Shown: piece by piece, positions 24,301 to 33,179 of the stretch | How the letters are laid out: every line of letters starts with the position of its first letter | Numbering within the stretch: position 1 is the stretch's first letter | Source of the DNA: Diadema setosum | Lineage: Eukaryota > Echinodermata > Echinoidea > Diadematoida > Diadematidae | DNA length: 64,000 nucleotides | Reading direction: 5' to 3' | NCBI RefSeq assembly: GCF_964275005.1 | Contig: NC_092706.1 | Location: 29,502,781 to 29,566,780, forward strand | The notes under the pieces: generated by a model | What the model was told of the DNA's origin: nothing | The model's database searches: none | The model's input: the letters and a program-made list of their open reading frames with translations, nothing else | Made by a program: the position numbers and the translations under genes

Positions 24301-26235
24301 ACCCCATTGTCAAAAGTTCAGAAGGGAGGTGTATGGTCTCTTCCCACCTCCCTGGTTCAAAAGGGAGGTCATGTTGATTGCTGCTTTCATAGGTCTTTTG
24401 TCCAGTCTATGTCCGCCTCGTAAAGCACGAAAATGTGAAAAAGGGTGTTTTCAGGAAACCAACTGACCGTGTTAGGAATTCATAACAGAAGAGCCAACAT
24501 AGGTTAAGGTTCTTAGCTGCTGGTTAGGGGTCTTAGGGTGCGTTCGAGCGCTCACCTAAAACGAACTGTACCGTAACGTACCCGCGCCAGAGGAGCGCTC
24601 CGACGCTCTTAAAGTGTACCGTACCGTACTGTACCGAGCCAAAAGTGGACCAGGGGGGTGTTTCATAAAGCTGTTCGTAAAGTTACGAACGACTTACAAG
24701 TGACTGGTGATCAGTTCTTCTGCTGAATTATGGAAATTCTGATAAGTATAGTACAGAAGAACTGATTACCAATCACTCGTAAGTTGTTCGTAACTTTACG
24801 AACAGCTTTATGAAACACCCACCTGTTCCCGATGTGCTCCAAAAGCGTACCAAAAGCGTACCAAAAGTTCGCTGTAAAGCATGCGCGTATCATGCGCATA
24901 CGTCACAATGCAAAGACATCATTCTCTTTGTTCGGGACAGCTGTAGGTAGTTCAAGCGCCAGGTGGATGACATTCTTGCTACAAAAAATGCGTGACCTTT
25001 TCTAAAAATGACTCGTGAGGTACGCTTTCTCGACAGAGCGCTCGAACGCTTCAAATCTGGCACAGTTCGGTACGGTACGCTTTGGTTCAGTTCGCGTTGG
25101 TTCGCTTTAGAGCGCTCGAACGCACCCTTAGTAATGAGGGATCCGTCAGAGATATAATGATGCCAGTAACGAGAAATGAAGAGAAAATAACACTGGGGAT
25201 GGTCACATGGACGTATGAAAGAAACATCAAAGCAAACAATAGATGTATAAACTAAATTTCTGAATCTCCATAGCAAATTAAAGGCATTAATAAGTTGTGG
25301 CATGATCATTCCTCATTGCATTTAACGTAGCTCATAGGCACATCCAATATTGAAATGACTTTCGGGATAATTCAGATTAACACGTTGATTTAGCGGATGA
25401 TAATATAATTATCTGTATTGATTGTTGGTTTAGATGTATGAAAAACAGACATTAACCGCAAACACACATAAAATGCAACCTCCCCGAGGATTCTTGGTTC
25501 ATGAGCTGATGAGGTTAGATTTAACATAGCTAGTATATAAGCAGGTTAAAAGGGAGTGTTTCACTATACCCAGTGCTCCTCTTTGTCCAAGGTTACCCTA
25601 CTCTCAGATCGCAGAATTTCAGATTTGTTGTACTTCGTACTTTCGCTGGCTTCATGATAAGGGCGCTGTTGCTATAATCCAGTAATTATTATATCGATGA
25701 TTCATAAGCGTGTCAGAGATGCACGTACACGTATGTGTTCACAATACAATCATGTTGTCCCTACGAATATGTAGGGTCCTATACGTATTTACATCCCATG
25801 ATTTTGTTCATGTTTGTTTCTTTGTCCCTTACTAACCCTAACCCTCCCAACATCCATGTTTCTTTGGGTAGCTCGTTTCACTTATCCTGGAATCATCATG
25901 TTTGTTTGTTTTTTTGTTTGTTTTTTACACTGGGCAGGGTCTTCAAACTACCATCTCCGTCCACTGGTATTGCCATTTTCACCGCGGCTACCCAGTTCTG
26001 CAGTGAGATCCGCCTCTTCGGTTTCTATCCGTTTTACCAAGATCCGACAAACCGAACTCTGAGGTACCACTATTACGATGAGATGCAGTTGAACTACACG
26101 AAAAACAAACATAAAATGCCACACGAGTTTGAACTGCTCATGAATATGGAAAAGAGAGGCGTTCTCCGTGTCATTAACGATTGTGCGGGAAAGTGGGATA
26201 ACCGAATATTAAGATGCAAACAGCAAAATTCTTAG
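10464..26235 (+). CDS. ST8Sia-like alpha-2,8-sialyltransferase, gene A (4 coding exons)
   Basis: Predicted GT29 sialyltransferase of the ST8Sia type, a Golgi type II membrane enzyme transferring sialic acid from CMP-sialic acid onto sialylated glycans. Joining exons 10464-10593, 11876-11936, 20662-21213 and 25938-26235 gives 346 codons with matching phases. Residues 10-30 form the signal anchor. Sialylmotif L spans about 114-160 ([23 protein letters not shown]). NGSILW lies at 203-208, sialylmotif S about 255-278 ([13 protein letters not shown]), motif III HYYDE at 292-296, and the VS pair is His306 and Glu311 (HKMPHE). Cys115, 129, 269 and 330 match the two disulfides known in vertebrate ST8Sia. 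Sequons are NES, NQT, NGS, NRT and NYT. The length is close to vertebrate family members (about 340-380). It is convergent with gene B. Linkage and acceptor cannot be read from sequence. Gene structure is inferred from A/B comparison, not from transcripts. Confidence 0.88.
10594..11875 (+). other. Gene A intron 1
   Basis: AT-rich, with no nested gene or clear transposon. The acceptor is CTCACATTTCAG at 11864-11875. Confidence 0.7.
11876..11936 (+). CDS. Gene A exon 2, 61-nt microexon
   Basis: Flanked by ACATTTCAG and GTAATT. It completes a split Glu codon, encodes [19 protein letters not shown] and leaves TG, which the next exon completes to Trp. Gene B has the same 61-nt exon with the same phases, sharing VDCSWVN. 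It supplies stem residues and one NES sequon. It is too short to stand out as an open frame and is supported by paralogue conservation, splice sites and phase closure. Confidence 0.85.
11937..12702 (+). repeat. Gene A intron 2 start: (CA)n/(TA)n microsatellites
   Basis: CA repeats at about 12090-12150 pass into long interrupted TA repeats up to about 12326. Nothing else is recognisable to 12702; the reading frames over it are low-complexity. Confidence 0.85.
12707..13263. mobile_element. TTAA MITE family 2, copy 1
   Basis: TTAA flanks both ends (12703-12706, 13264-13267). The terminus AGGACAAGTTCACCTTCATA is mirrored at the right. Subterminal inverted sequence continues inward (CGGACAATCCGTTCAAAAGT against ACTTTTGAACGGATTGTCGG). 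It is about 557 bp, non-coding, with a second copy at 56694-57268. The TTAA target points to piggyBac-type mobilisation, as inference. Confidence 0.85.
13268..13985. other. Intronic DNA, nothing recognised
   Basis: Short frames without domains. Within gene A intron 2. Confidence 0.4.
13986..14612 (-). mobile_element. LINE 3' end with ORF2 C-terminus
   Basis: The minus strand from about 14600 encodes [19 protein letters not shown], then [20 protein letters not shown] and PDLLCTF, the hallmark thumb/C-terminal region of an L2/Rex-like LINE ORF2. Stops and frameshifts follow. The 3' UTR contains AGCGCTATAGAAATATTGTA followed by an (ATT)n tail near 14030-14045. A similar end occurs at about 37150-37200 and a related one at 43290. 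Confidence 0.8.
14613..16237. other. Intronic DNA with simple repeats
   Basis: (ATT)n lies at about 14636-14662, poly-A at 15300-15311 and 15668-15690, and a C-run/A-run pair at about 15982-16010. 14660-14860 looks like the 3' part of an unidentified repeat. No exon signature. Confidence 0.4.
16238..16411. mobile_element. Small foldback/MITE (TTTCATAAA type)
   Basis: GGGCCCCCATTAAATTTTCATAAA at the left is partly mirrored by TTTTATGAAATGGGGC at the right. It is about 170 bp and non-coding. The ends are diverged and the target duplication is unclear. Confidence 0.45.
17127..17505 (-). mobile_element. tRNA-derived SINE with (CAAA)n tail, inserted in LINE
   Basis: On the minus strand the head reads GAGTTAGCTCAGTCGGAAGT (A box) and later GGTTCGATTCCCGGGTCC (B box). 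The body includes CACGTTAAAGATCCCGCT, a core I recall from widespread animal SINEs, and ends in a (CAAA)n tail (17127-17180 on +). It interrupts the endonuclease domain of the LINE at 16866-20505. Confidence 0.85.
19388..19770. mobile_element. TTAA MITE family 1, copy 3, inserted in LINE
   Basis: Full pair of arms: AAGGGATGGTACATTATTGG at the left and CAACCAAAACTATACGATCC at the right. It splits the LINE reading frame between [10 protein letters not shown] and SVIQNRYDD, so it is younger than the LINE. The terminal TTAA motifs have mutated. Confidence 0.85.
20662..21213 (+). CDS. Gene A exon 3 (stem end, sialylmotif L)
   Basis: The acceptor CTTAACTGCAG precedes 20662; the first base completes the Trp codon from the microexon. 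It encodes residues 65-247, including [32 protein letters not shown] and NGSILW. The donor is CACGAAG|GTATGA and the exon ends in phase 2. The open frame continues into the intron, but that extension is not conserved in B. An alternative acceptor six bases downstream would keep frame. Confidence 0.95.
21214..22329 (+). other. Gene A intron 3, left part
   Basis: AT-rich. A G-run lies at about 22216-22227 and a short TA tract near 22268. No gene seen. Confidence 0.6.
22330..22597 (+). mobile_element. tRNA-derived SINE, family 1, copy 1
   Basis: A box TAGTGGATAAGACTC, B box GAGTTCGATTCCCG, then a body with GGTACCTGGC and GTAGAGCAGTGGCAACAC, ending AAGACCTTAT plus an (ATT)-type tail. It is colinear with the copy on the minus strand at 30897-30629. 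Confidence 0.9.
22846..23229. mobile_element. TTAA MITE family 1, copy 4
   Basis: Intact TTAA at 22842-22845 and 23230-23233. Arms are colinear with the other copies (TTTATTTGATGAAAATCGAT at the left, TATGAGAGGTTTCTCATC at the right). 384 bp. Confidence 0.85.
23270..23670. mobile_element. Foldback with ~18-bp subrepeats, copy 1
   Basis: The left half has CAGCCCACGAGTCATAGAGC-like units; the right half has the inverse (CATGGGCTGTATGACTTGTG and variants). A poly-T stretch at 23470-23483 sits near the axis. A related copy lies at 42735-42975. Both are followed by sequence ending in C- or G-runs. Confidence 0.6.
23671..24535. other. Intronic DNA, nothing recognised
   Basis: G-run at about 23687-23698. 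Short inverted modules occur near 24180-24260 and 24300-24370. No coding signature. Confidence 0.35.
24536..25127. mobile_element. Foldback/MITE with GGGTGCGTTCGAGCGCTC termini
   Basis: The terminus GGGTGCGTTCGAGCGCTC at 24536 is mirrored exactly at 25110-25127. TTA flanks both ends (24533-24535 and 25128-25130), a 3-bp TWA-type duplication as used by PIF/Harbinger transposons; that assignment is inference. The subterminal parts hold many CGTACCGTACC-like units in both orientations. No transposase. Another foldback is nested inside. Confidence 0.75.
24656..24822. mobile_element. Nested foldback (GGTGTTTCATAAAGCTGTTC type)
   Basis: GGTGTTTCATAAAGCTGTTC at the left pairs with GAACAGCTTTATGAAACACC at the right, and the stem continues through TACGAAC modules. 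It is a non-coding hairpin of about 167 bp, younger than its host foldback. Confidence 0.8.
25128..25937 (+). other. Gene A intron 3, right part
   Basis: No repeat or gene recognised apart from a short TTTG run before the acceptor. The acceptor is ACACTGGGCAG ending at 25937. Confidence 0.55.
25938..26235 (+). CDS. Gene A exon 4 (sialylmotifs S, III, VS)
   Basis: The first base completes Arg248, then [47 protein letters not shown] and VINDCAGKW, ending CKQQNS and TAG at 26233-26235. The exon has the same length (298 nt) as gene B's. At nucleotide level it is roughly 90% alike with B and C. Confidence 0.95.
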
Positions 26236-27859
26236 ACTATCCCGGGAAAATCCCAGGACTAAAATAATTGTGTTCAGACAAAAAGTGCAACAGTGCTTTG
26301 ACTAAATGACTTGACGAGGTAACATGAGCCTTCTGGTATTACAAGTGCATCAAATTTATATTATCAACTGTTTGTTCACTCAATCATTTAAGTTAAAACT
26401 CCCTGTTCCTTTATGAAAAGAATACAGAGTCAAAACACAAATGATAGGAGTTTTCTAAAGGCCCAACAAAATAATGAAACAGGAGCATAATAATGGAACT
26501 ATTTATTTCACGTCTTTATGAAGGAGTGATATCATTGTGTAATGTTCAAATTGGACAATGTGGTGGTAACGATATAGCCTTGCGCTGCATGTATTCACTG
26601 GAACACAAATCTTCATAACTTTCTCATCATTTTAATGTTTAAAAAAAAAACGCGTCTTACATCCTTATCATCAAATTATTGTAATGCACCTGTGATTATG
26701 GAGCTGTTCTGGGGACGGTTTGATACTACATGATATTGAAATAACGGACTTTTATACGTCATTATATGATATGTTTGTGTATACTTAAAACAAAGAAAAA
26801 CTTGTATCGTAATAATCTAATTTAATTTATTGCTGCAAACACAATCCCTTGTCTATGAAGCTTTCAGATTCCACATTAGTTTACATTCGTATATATTTCG
26901 AAAACCTCTATACCACCATTCCATACGTTGATTAAGTGGAAAATTTTACTTGCAAAATGTAGTTGAACGTAGTCCTGTAAGATGGAGTAATTGGGGCTTA
27001 GTATCAAATACTGTGTGGCGATGTGTGTGTGAGAGAGTAAGGTTGTGTGTGAGAGGATTAATGTGTCTGTGTGTGCGTGCGTGTGTATGTGTGTGTGATA
27101 ATGCGACACGGGGAAGGAATCTTATGGTGAAATAAAGGTCGCTTCTTCTTACCTTTAACTGTCAGTAAATTAGGTTAAAAACAAACAAACAAACAAATAT
27201 GTGGTCAAACATTTTCATTTACTACGCAAAATATTTATTTCTTCCGTGCATTTTTTAATGTCATAGGATAGTAACATGAAAACAGGCAAGTTATGCTTAG
27301 TCAAGGAAAAAGTGCATTCCCATGCATGTCTTTTGCTCATTACATGAATAGTACTGTAACAATTATGATTCGCATATGACGTCACTTGCAGAATATCGGT
27401 TTTGATGTTGTTTTTGTGGGCGTATCCAGGTAATCTTGTAGAAATCTGTTTAGTAGAAAAGAATATTCCAAAAATATATACGATGTTTGTATTCAGATAT
27501 TCATTCGACCGTACGAGTAATGTTGAGGGTATATCAATACGAATCGACATACATTTGCAATAATATCATGGTTCCCCTGAAATAATCATGACTGTACTTA
27601 CTTCCCATTCAGCCTCTGTACCCTACGTTACCTTGTGTGTCATCTGTTATCCCTTAAGCAATTACAGATCATGATTATGAGGAAATACGTGACTTCTGCG
27701 CTGGTACCTGTTGTACTACGCCAATGTACAATATATTATGATATGCATTTGTATCTTAGTTCCTTCCATTTTACCTGTTCATTTTTTCAGAGTATCATCA
27801 CTAAAAGAATTTAATCATTGCTACCTCATAACAGATAGAAGTCTGATATTATATATACA

Positions 27860-27860
<1 letters not shown>
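26236..27860 (+). other. 3' flank of gene A
   Basis: The start of the 3' UTR (ACTATCCCGGGAAAATCCCAG) is shared in outline with gene B. The first AATAAA I find in orientation is at 27131-27136; polyadenylation there is only a guess. A block at about 27415-27545 resembles 16490-16610 inside gene A. No further gene. Confidence 0.4.
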
Positions 27861-27861
<1 letters not shown>

Positions 27862-27905
<44 letters not shown>

Positions 27906-27922
27906 CATATATATACATATAT

Positions 27923-27999
<77 letters not shown>

Positions 28000-28000
28000 G
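27862..28000. repeat. (TA)n and (AAT)n microsatellites
   Basis: TA dinucleotides at 27862-27965, then AAT triplets to about 27997. Open frames over it are artefacts. Confidence 0.95.
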
Positions 28001-28603
28001 GTACAAAAATGAAATGAAAGACTTCTTCATTTATGTGTGCAATTTTTACCAAAAAGTGCATACATTTACCAATATAGATATTTGTACAGGGGCGGGAAGA
28101 GTGGAATGGTGATAACGAAATCTATTCACACTGACATGGATACACAGACACAACTCGATGTATACTCATACACAATGGTCGGTTATTCACTCCCGACACG
28201 CAAATACAAACACACATATACCAAAAAAAGAAAAGCAAAATACGCAGAGAAAAACACACACATATACTGGATATAATGATTATTGATTTAGTGATTCCTG
28301 TATTATCATTGTACATGAACATACATGTACATGTATATATACATGCATTGTTGGAGCCATACATATACATAGGCATCAGTTGTTAACAAAATATTTTTTC
28401 TTCATTGCCTTTACACAATGTACAGCAGAAATGTATCAGCAATACAATCGTACAATGAATGCAGCCCTCGTTCATAATACACACAGAAAAAAAAATGGGG
28501 GGGGGGGAGGGATGACTTGCGTAGAAATAGGATAATAGAAATGAGAAAGGGAAAGGAGAGGTCTGCTTTCGCTAAATGCTTACACAAAGTTAGTTCACCT
28601 GGA
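28001..28603. other. Intergenic, no gene seen
   Basis: CA-rich patches and a G-run at about 28497-28508. Confidence 0.4.
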
Positions 28604-28993
28604 TCACAGATCAGTAAAGGCATGACAAAATATTTCTCTGCATATCATTTTTATGCTTCTTATTATGAAAATAAATGAAATTTGTCTTTTTTTTAAGTTG
28701 AGTGATAATATATTACTCTTAAACCATGAAGATAATTTCGGTAATTCAGTATTAAGAGTTCGTAGGAGGGAATGAAAATCAGAATTTGAACAGAATACGT
28801 TGGTGGCATCGGCAAACATTTGAATTGCAGTAACATAGATGAGTTTGAAATACCATTTACATACACTAGAAATAGTAGCGGTCTCAACATGGATCCTTGT
28901 GGGACGCCAAATTGTATAGGTAATACTTCAGAGTTAACAGATTCATAGTACGCATATTGATAAGTAATCTTAGAACAATTCTAGTGGAATGCC
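28604..28993 (-). mobile_element. LINE reverse-transcriptase fragment
   Basis: Minus strand: PLLFLVYVNGISNSS, then (after a frameshift) FADATNVFCSNSDF, LNTELPKLSSWFKSNILSLN. The catalytic FADD is FADA here. It is close to the fragment at 42.2-41.9 kb (YINGISNAS, FADDTNVF). Truncated on both sides. Confidence 0.8.
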
Positions 28994-29437
28994 AATTATT
29001 ATCATGACCCTCCATTTTAAGTCATGCTCTCGAGCTGTCTTGGTGGCCAAGGGGCTGGAACAAAAATACGATCTGAAGAAGAACATAACTTTCAGTTACA
29101 AGGATCAAAATCAAAGAAAATAAATCTAGCCTTTATTATCAATTTACACTTTGTGACAGCGAGGTGGGGAGGGGTACAGAGAAGGAGCACAGAGTGTCGT
29201 TGAATTTAAACCTTTAGCTCATTCTGACTATCTTTAAGGATCACATAATTATACCGTACACATTTTTATTTCATATAAAGAAATGTCGCTGTGGAAATTT
29301 GCCCGAACCCTTCACCTTGTAACAAGTAGACTATACAGACAGTCGCAATAGTTTTAGCTCACTGCATTCAAAAATTCTGATGTCTGTGTATATAGTATTT
29401 GGTTTTTACTACAGTGATAGTTTGTATAGCATACAAG
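28994..29437. other. Intergenic, no gene seen
   Basis: No recognisable feature. Confidence 0.35.
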
Positions 29438-29572
29438 ATATCTATCTGTCTATCTATCTATCTATCTATCTGTCTATTTATTAATTTGTTTATTTATTTA
29501 TCTATCTGTCTATCTATTTATCTATCTATTCAATATCTATCTATATGACTATTTATCTATCTATTTATCTTT
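29438..29572. repeat. (TATC)n microsatellite
   Basis: TATC/TATT tetranucleotides, imperfect. Confidence 0.95.
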
Positions 29573-29892
29573 AGCGGTGGTCCGATGCACAGGGGACACC
29601 AAGAACTGACGCAGCAACCACCACTTTATAGGGATAGAGGAAAGATGTGTTCCACCAATTTTCGTTGTCGGGCCAACAAAAGTGGGACCCTCCATTTCCA
29701 TTCCCATCCTTGCACTATGCATATACCTTAAAAATGCGACTATGTTGATACTCATGATCATAATTATGTATTTTGTTAGTTTACGATTTTGAAATCATTA
29801 CATGTTCTATCAATGCATTGTATATAATTTTCCCTGTTTTTTAAATGGAAACGAAAATAAAGTTGAATTGAATTAAATTGAATTGAATTGAG
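29573..29892 (+). mobile_element. LINE 3' end with (TTGAA)n tail
   Basis: AGTGGGACCCTCCATTTCC around 29680 resembles the 3' UTR of the LINE at 53.7-55.66 kb. It ends with AAAATAAAGTTGAATTGAA and further TTGAA units to about 29892. No coding part is kept. Confidence 0.6.
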
Positions 29893-30628
29893 AAATAAAA
29901 AAATTTAGTGTCGGGTTTTTATAGATACATACGTCCTACATACATGAATACGTCGGGGTTGTGATTTGGGGCTTTCCCCATAAAAAAAAACACATTTACA
30001 TCCTGCATTTCGGATGCATTAACACCACAATCACAGAAGCATTATATCATATAATGCATTGTGCAAGTAAATACTCAATTAATACCACACTGAAAGCAAC
30101 TTGTAAATCAAGCTTTCAACTCTAAACCAAAATCTCAGATGATGCTGTGTACTTGATGATTTAGAAGACAAGGTAAATTGCTCTGTATAGGTTTTTTATA
30201 TTCTTATAGCACAGCTGTTATTAATCAACTTGATTTTTTTCATTTTCATATAATATACTGAATGTTCGTTTACAGCATGTACGATGCACGCTGTACACTA
30301 AGAACAAGTTTACCAATTAAAGACATTGCCATCTTGTACATAATGGGAAAAACAGACAAATTTTCAAAATGAAATCACACTATGAATTTTCAAATATACA
30401 TATTACTAATGTGTGATGTCTTGAAAGAGCTGTTACATCTCCAATATCGGAAATGACAAGCAATATCTAGGCAGTTGGATTTTAGGATCATCTGCAATGA
30501 AAGAAAGGGTAGTGGAGACGATGTTGTAGAAGACTCGATCGATTAAGTAGACAAGAAACAAAAAAAAAACAAACAAACACATGGCTAACGTGATGAGTTA
30601 CATATACAGTTATATCATTATGATTATT
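29893..30628. other. Intergenic, no gene seen
   Basis: AT-rich, without recognisable features. Confidence 0.35.
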
Positions 30629-30897
30629 ATTAGTAGTAGTAGTAATAGTAGTAGCAGTAGTAAGGTCTTTTTTTACCCAGGGTAGCCTCTTCAGTGTTGC
30701 CACTGCTCTACCAGAGGGCCCTGCCGTTATTATCAACCTAGCGTTGCCAGGTACCCATTCATACACCCGGGTCGAGAGGTTCGACATGGTGGGCAAAACA
30801 TCTTGTCCAAGGATGTCAGCACTGGGCGGGATTCGAACTCGGGTCCTCCGATCGGGAGTCGAGAGTCTTATCCACTATGCCACAGCGCCCCCACAAT
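30629..30897 (-). mobile_element. tRNA-derived SINE, family 1, copy 2
   Basis: On the minus strand, GGGGGCGCTGTGGCATAGTG begins a tRNA-like head with A box TAGTGGATAAGACTC and an intact B box GAGTTCGAATCCC. The body is colinear with the 22.3-kb copy and ends AAGACCTTA followed by TAC/TAT triplets (30629-30662 on +). Confidence 0.92.
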
Positions 30898-31004
30898 TAA
30901 AAGTCATTATTGTCCTTGAGCTCTTCACAAAAGCTAAAAATCCTGCTCGCATCTCTCACAACAATATACACTGCAGTGAGAGGAGGGCACCGAGCGCCCC
31001 CTTT

Positions 31005-31010
31005 ATTCTT

Positions 31011-31041
<31 letters not shown>

Positions 31042-31180
31042 TTATTATTATTATTATCATTATTATTATTATCATGATTATTATTATCATCATTATTATT
31101 ATTCTTATTATTATTATCATTCTTCTTCTTCTTCTTCTTCTTATTATTATTATTATCATCATTATTGTTAATATTATCAT
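31005..31180. repeat. (TTC)n/(ATT)n compound microsatellite
   Basis: Alternating blocks of TTC and ATT/ATC triplets. The poly-Ile/Leu and poly-Arg frames over it are artefacts. Confidence 0.95.
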
Positions 31181-31439
31181 TATTTCACATTTCTGTTTGA
31201 TATGATATGAGATGAGGTAAAGGGGAAGCTTATGGCTATGAATTTCCGTTCATATCAATTTCCGTTATTTGTAGGCCTATAGCATGTAGTCCCTACTATA
31301 TTCATTTTTTGAATATTTCTATATTTCTATAACTAGTAGGCCCTACAGCCGCGTGCAACGAAAGCACGGAGTTAAGTCACAATGGCAGGAACTACGTTGA
31401 AAATCACAGGTTTCTTCACTAGCAAACAGAAGAGTCGAC

Positions 31440-32145
31440 CGGGGGGGGGGGGGGGTAGGGAGGGGGGGGACATAAGTTATCTCCCCCCCCCCCCCATAAT
31501 TACAGAGATGTGCAAAATTTTCCTGCTTTTTTGATAGAAAACTGTCCAAATATTTCACCCAAAGTGTGCACCAGATTGTTGAATTTCAATGATGAAATGC
31601 AAAATCTCCCTCACGTTTGAGGGGGATAACCCCTCCCATACCCTCCCCTCCTTTTCAGACACGTAATAGGGTACCTACATTTGGAGATTGACAAATTTCA
31701 GAATATCTTATCAAAAACTGTGTACCAGATCTGTCACTTAATTCTAATAAATTCAAACAGTCCCTCATCCTCTTCCCCGCTCGTTTCCCTATCCATACAC
31801 ATCTGAACTCCGCATACTTTGGGGATCAACAATTTTCCTAATATTCCACAAAATGTGTAAGAGATTGTTCTATTTCAATTCTAAAAATGCAAATCCCCCC
31901 CCCCCCCACACACACACAGTCAACTTCCGGTTAGTACACAGTGATGTAGGACATGCGGAACAAGAGCTGAGATACCGCGATTTAGTCATTCACATTATCT
32001 GTTAATGTTTATTTCCAAAAAAAAAAAATGTCATTGAAAGTGTGCACCAGATCGCTGAATTTCAGGTCTGAAGATGTAAAATCTTTATCGTGTGGGAGGG
32101 GGGGGGGGGAATACCCTCCCCCCACCGTGAGACGGATCGACGCCC
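31440..32145. repeat. Decayed tandem repeat (~150-bp units) with G/C runs
   Basis: Phrases of the form GTGTGCACCAGATTGTTGAA recur at about 31564, 31718, 31853 and 32040. Each is followed after about 25 bp by AAATGCAAAATC-like sequence and a C- or G-rich run. Units are strongly diverged. Confidence 0.65.
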
Positions 32146-32361
32146 CTGCTAGCAAAAGGTACTTAATGCAAAAATCAGCAGTAAATTAACATAATTTATC
32201 ACTGTAATTCTGTAATTCAAATAAATTGTGATATAAGAAAATCAACCTCGGTTTTTTATTTCAATAAAATTCATTTCAACTATACTTCATTTTTAACCAG
32301 TGAAAGGTAATATATACATTTAGCAAATTGCTTTGTATAATGATTTGCAAGATGTACAAGT

Positions 32362-32595
32362 CAGGGGCGGATCCACGAATTCCGTAAAGGGGGGGGGGTG
32401 CAAAAATATATTTCTGGTGCCACTTCCGGGTTTAATCATCTGACAAGCAAAAAAAAAGTGGGTGTGGGACTCCAGCACAATACTTTTCTGGTGCCACTAT
32501 AATCGAAAATTAAACTATCATTTTTCTTATTATTTCTTTTATTTCAAGAAAGGGGGCACCCGGTGCGCCCCCCCCCCCCCCTGGATCCGCCACTG
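32362..32595. mobile_element. MITE with CAGGGGCGGATCCA termini
   Basis: CAGGGGCGGATCCA at the left, TGGATCCGCCACTG at the right, with G- and C-runs just inside each end and CTGGTGCCACT repeated within. A related copy lies at 52996-53274. The superfamily is not certain. It lies just downstream of the gene B stop. Confidence 0.75.
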
Positions 32596-32881
32596 CAAAT
32601 GTTTGTACGAATACATTGTAATAAATAATGAGGCATGCAATATACACTTTTCAGTGGAAACAAAATACGATGGAATTAGTGATCTACTGAAAAGCGAAGC
32701 TATTGGATGCTCCACATCACTGATTGGCCACTGGCTTAACCACGGATTTCAATGTGGCTCACGCGTTTTGATGAGCTTTTTTTTTGGGGGGGGGGGATGG
32801 TATCCAGAGGACATAATCATGACATCCTAGGGACTGTACGAATGTGATTTCCTTCATTTCCTGGGATTTTTCACGGGTAGT

Positions 32882-33179
32882 CTAAGAATTTAACACTTGG
32901 CATCTTAATATTCGGTTATCCCACTTTCCTGCACAATCGTTAATGACACGGAGAACGCCTCGCTTCTCCATATTCATGAGCAGTTCAAACTCGTGTGGCA
33001 TTTTATGACCATTTTCCGTGTAGTTCATTGGCATCTCATCGTAGTAGTGGTACCTCAGAGTTCGGTTTGTCGGATCTTGGTAAAACGGATAGAAACCAAA
33101 GAGGCGGATCTCACTGCAGAACTGAGTAGCCGCGGTGTAAATGGCAACGCCCGTGGACGGAAACGTTAGGTTGAAGACA
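32882..33179 (-). CDS. Gene B exon 4 (sialylmotifs S, III, VS)
   Basis: Acceptor CACTGGACAG. The first base completes a Ser codon, then [64 protein letters not shown], ending CQVLNS and TAG (32884-32882). 298 nt, as in gene A. No stop interrupts it. Confidence 0.95.

Noticed and set aside
30744-31205. 153-codon open frame with poly-Ile/Leu
   Set aside because: Runs through a SINE and an (ATT)n/(TTC)n microsatellite.
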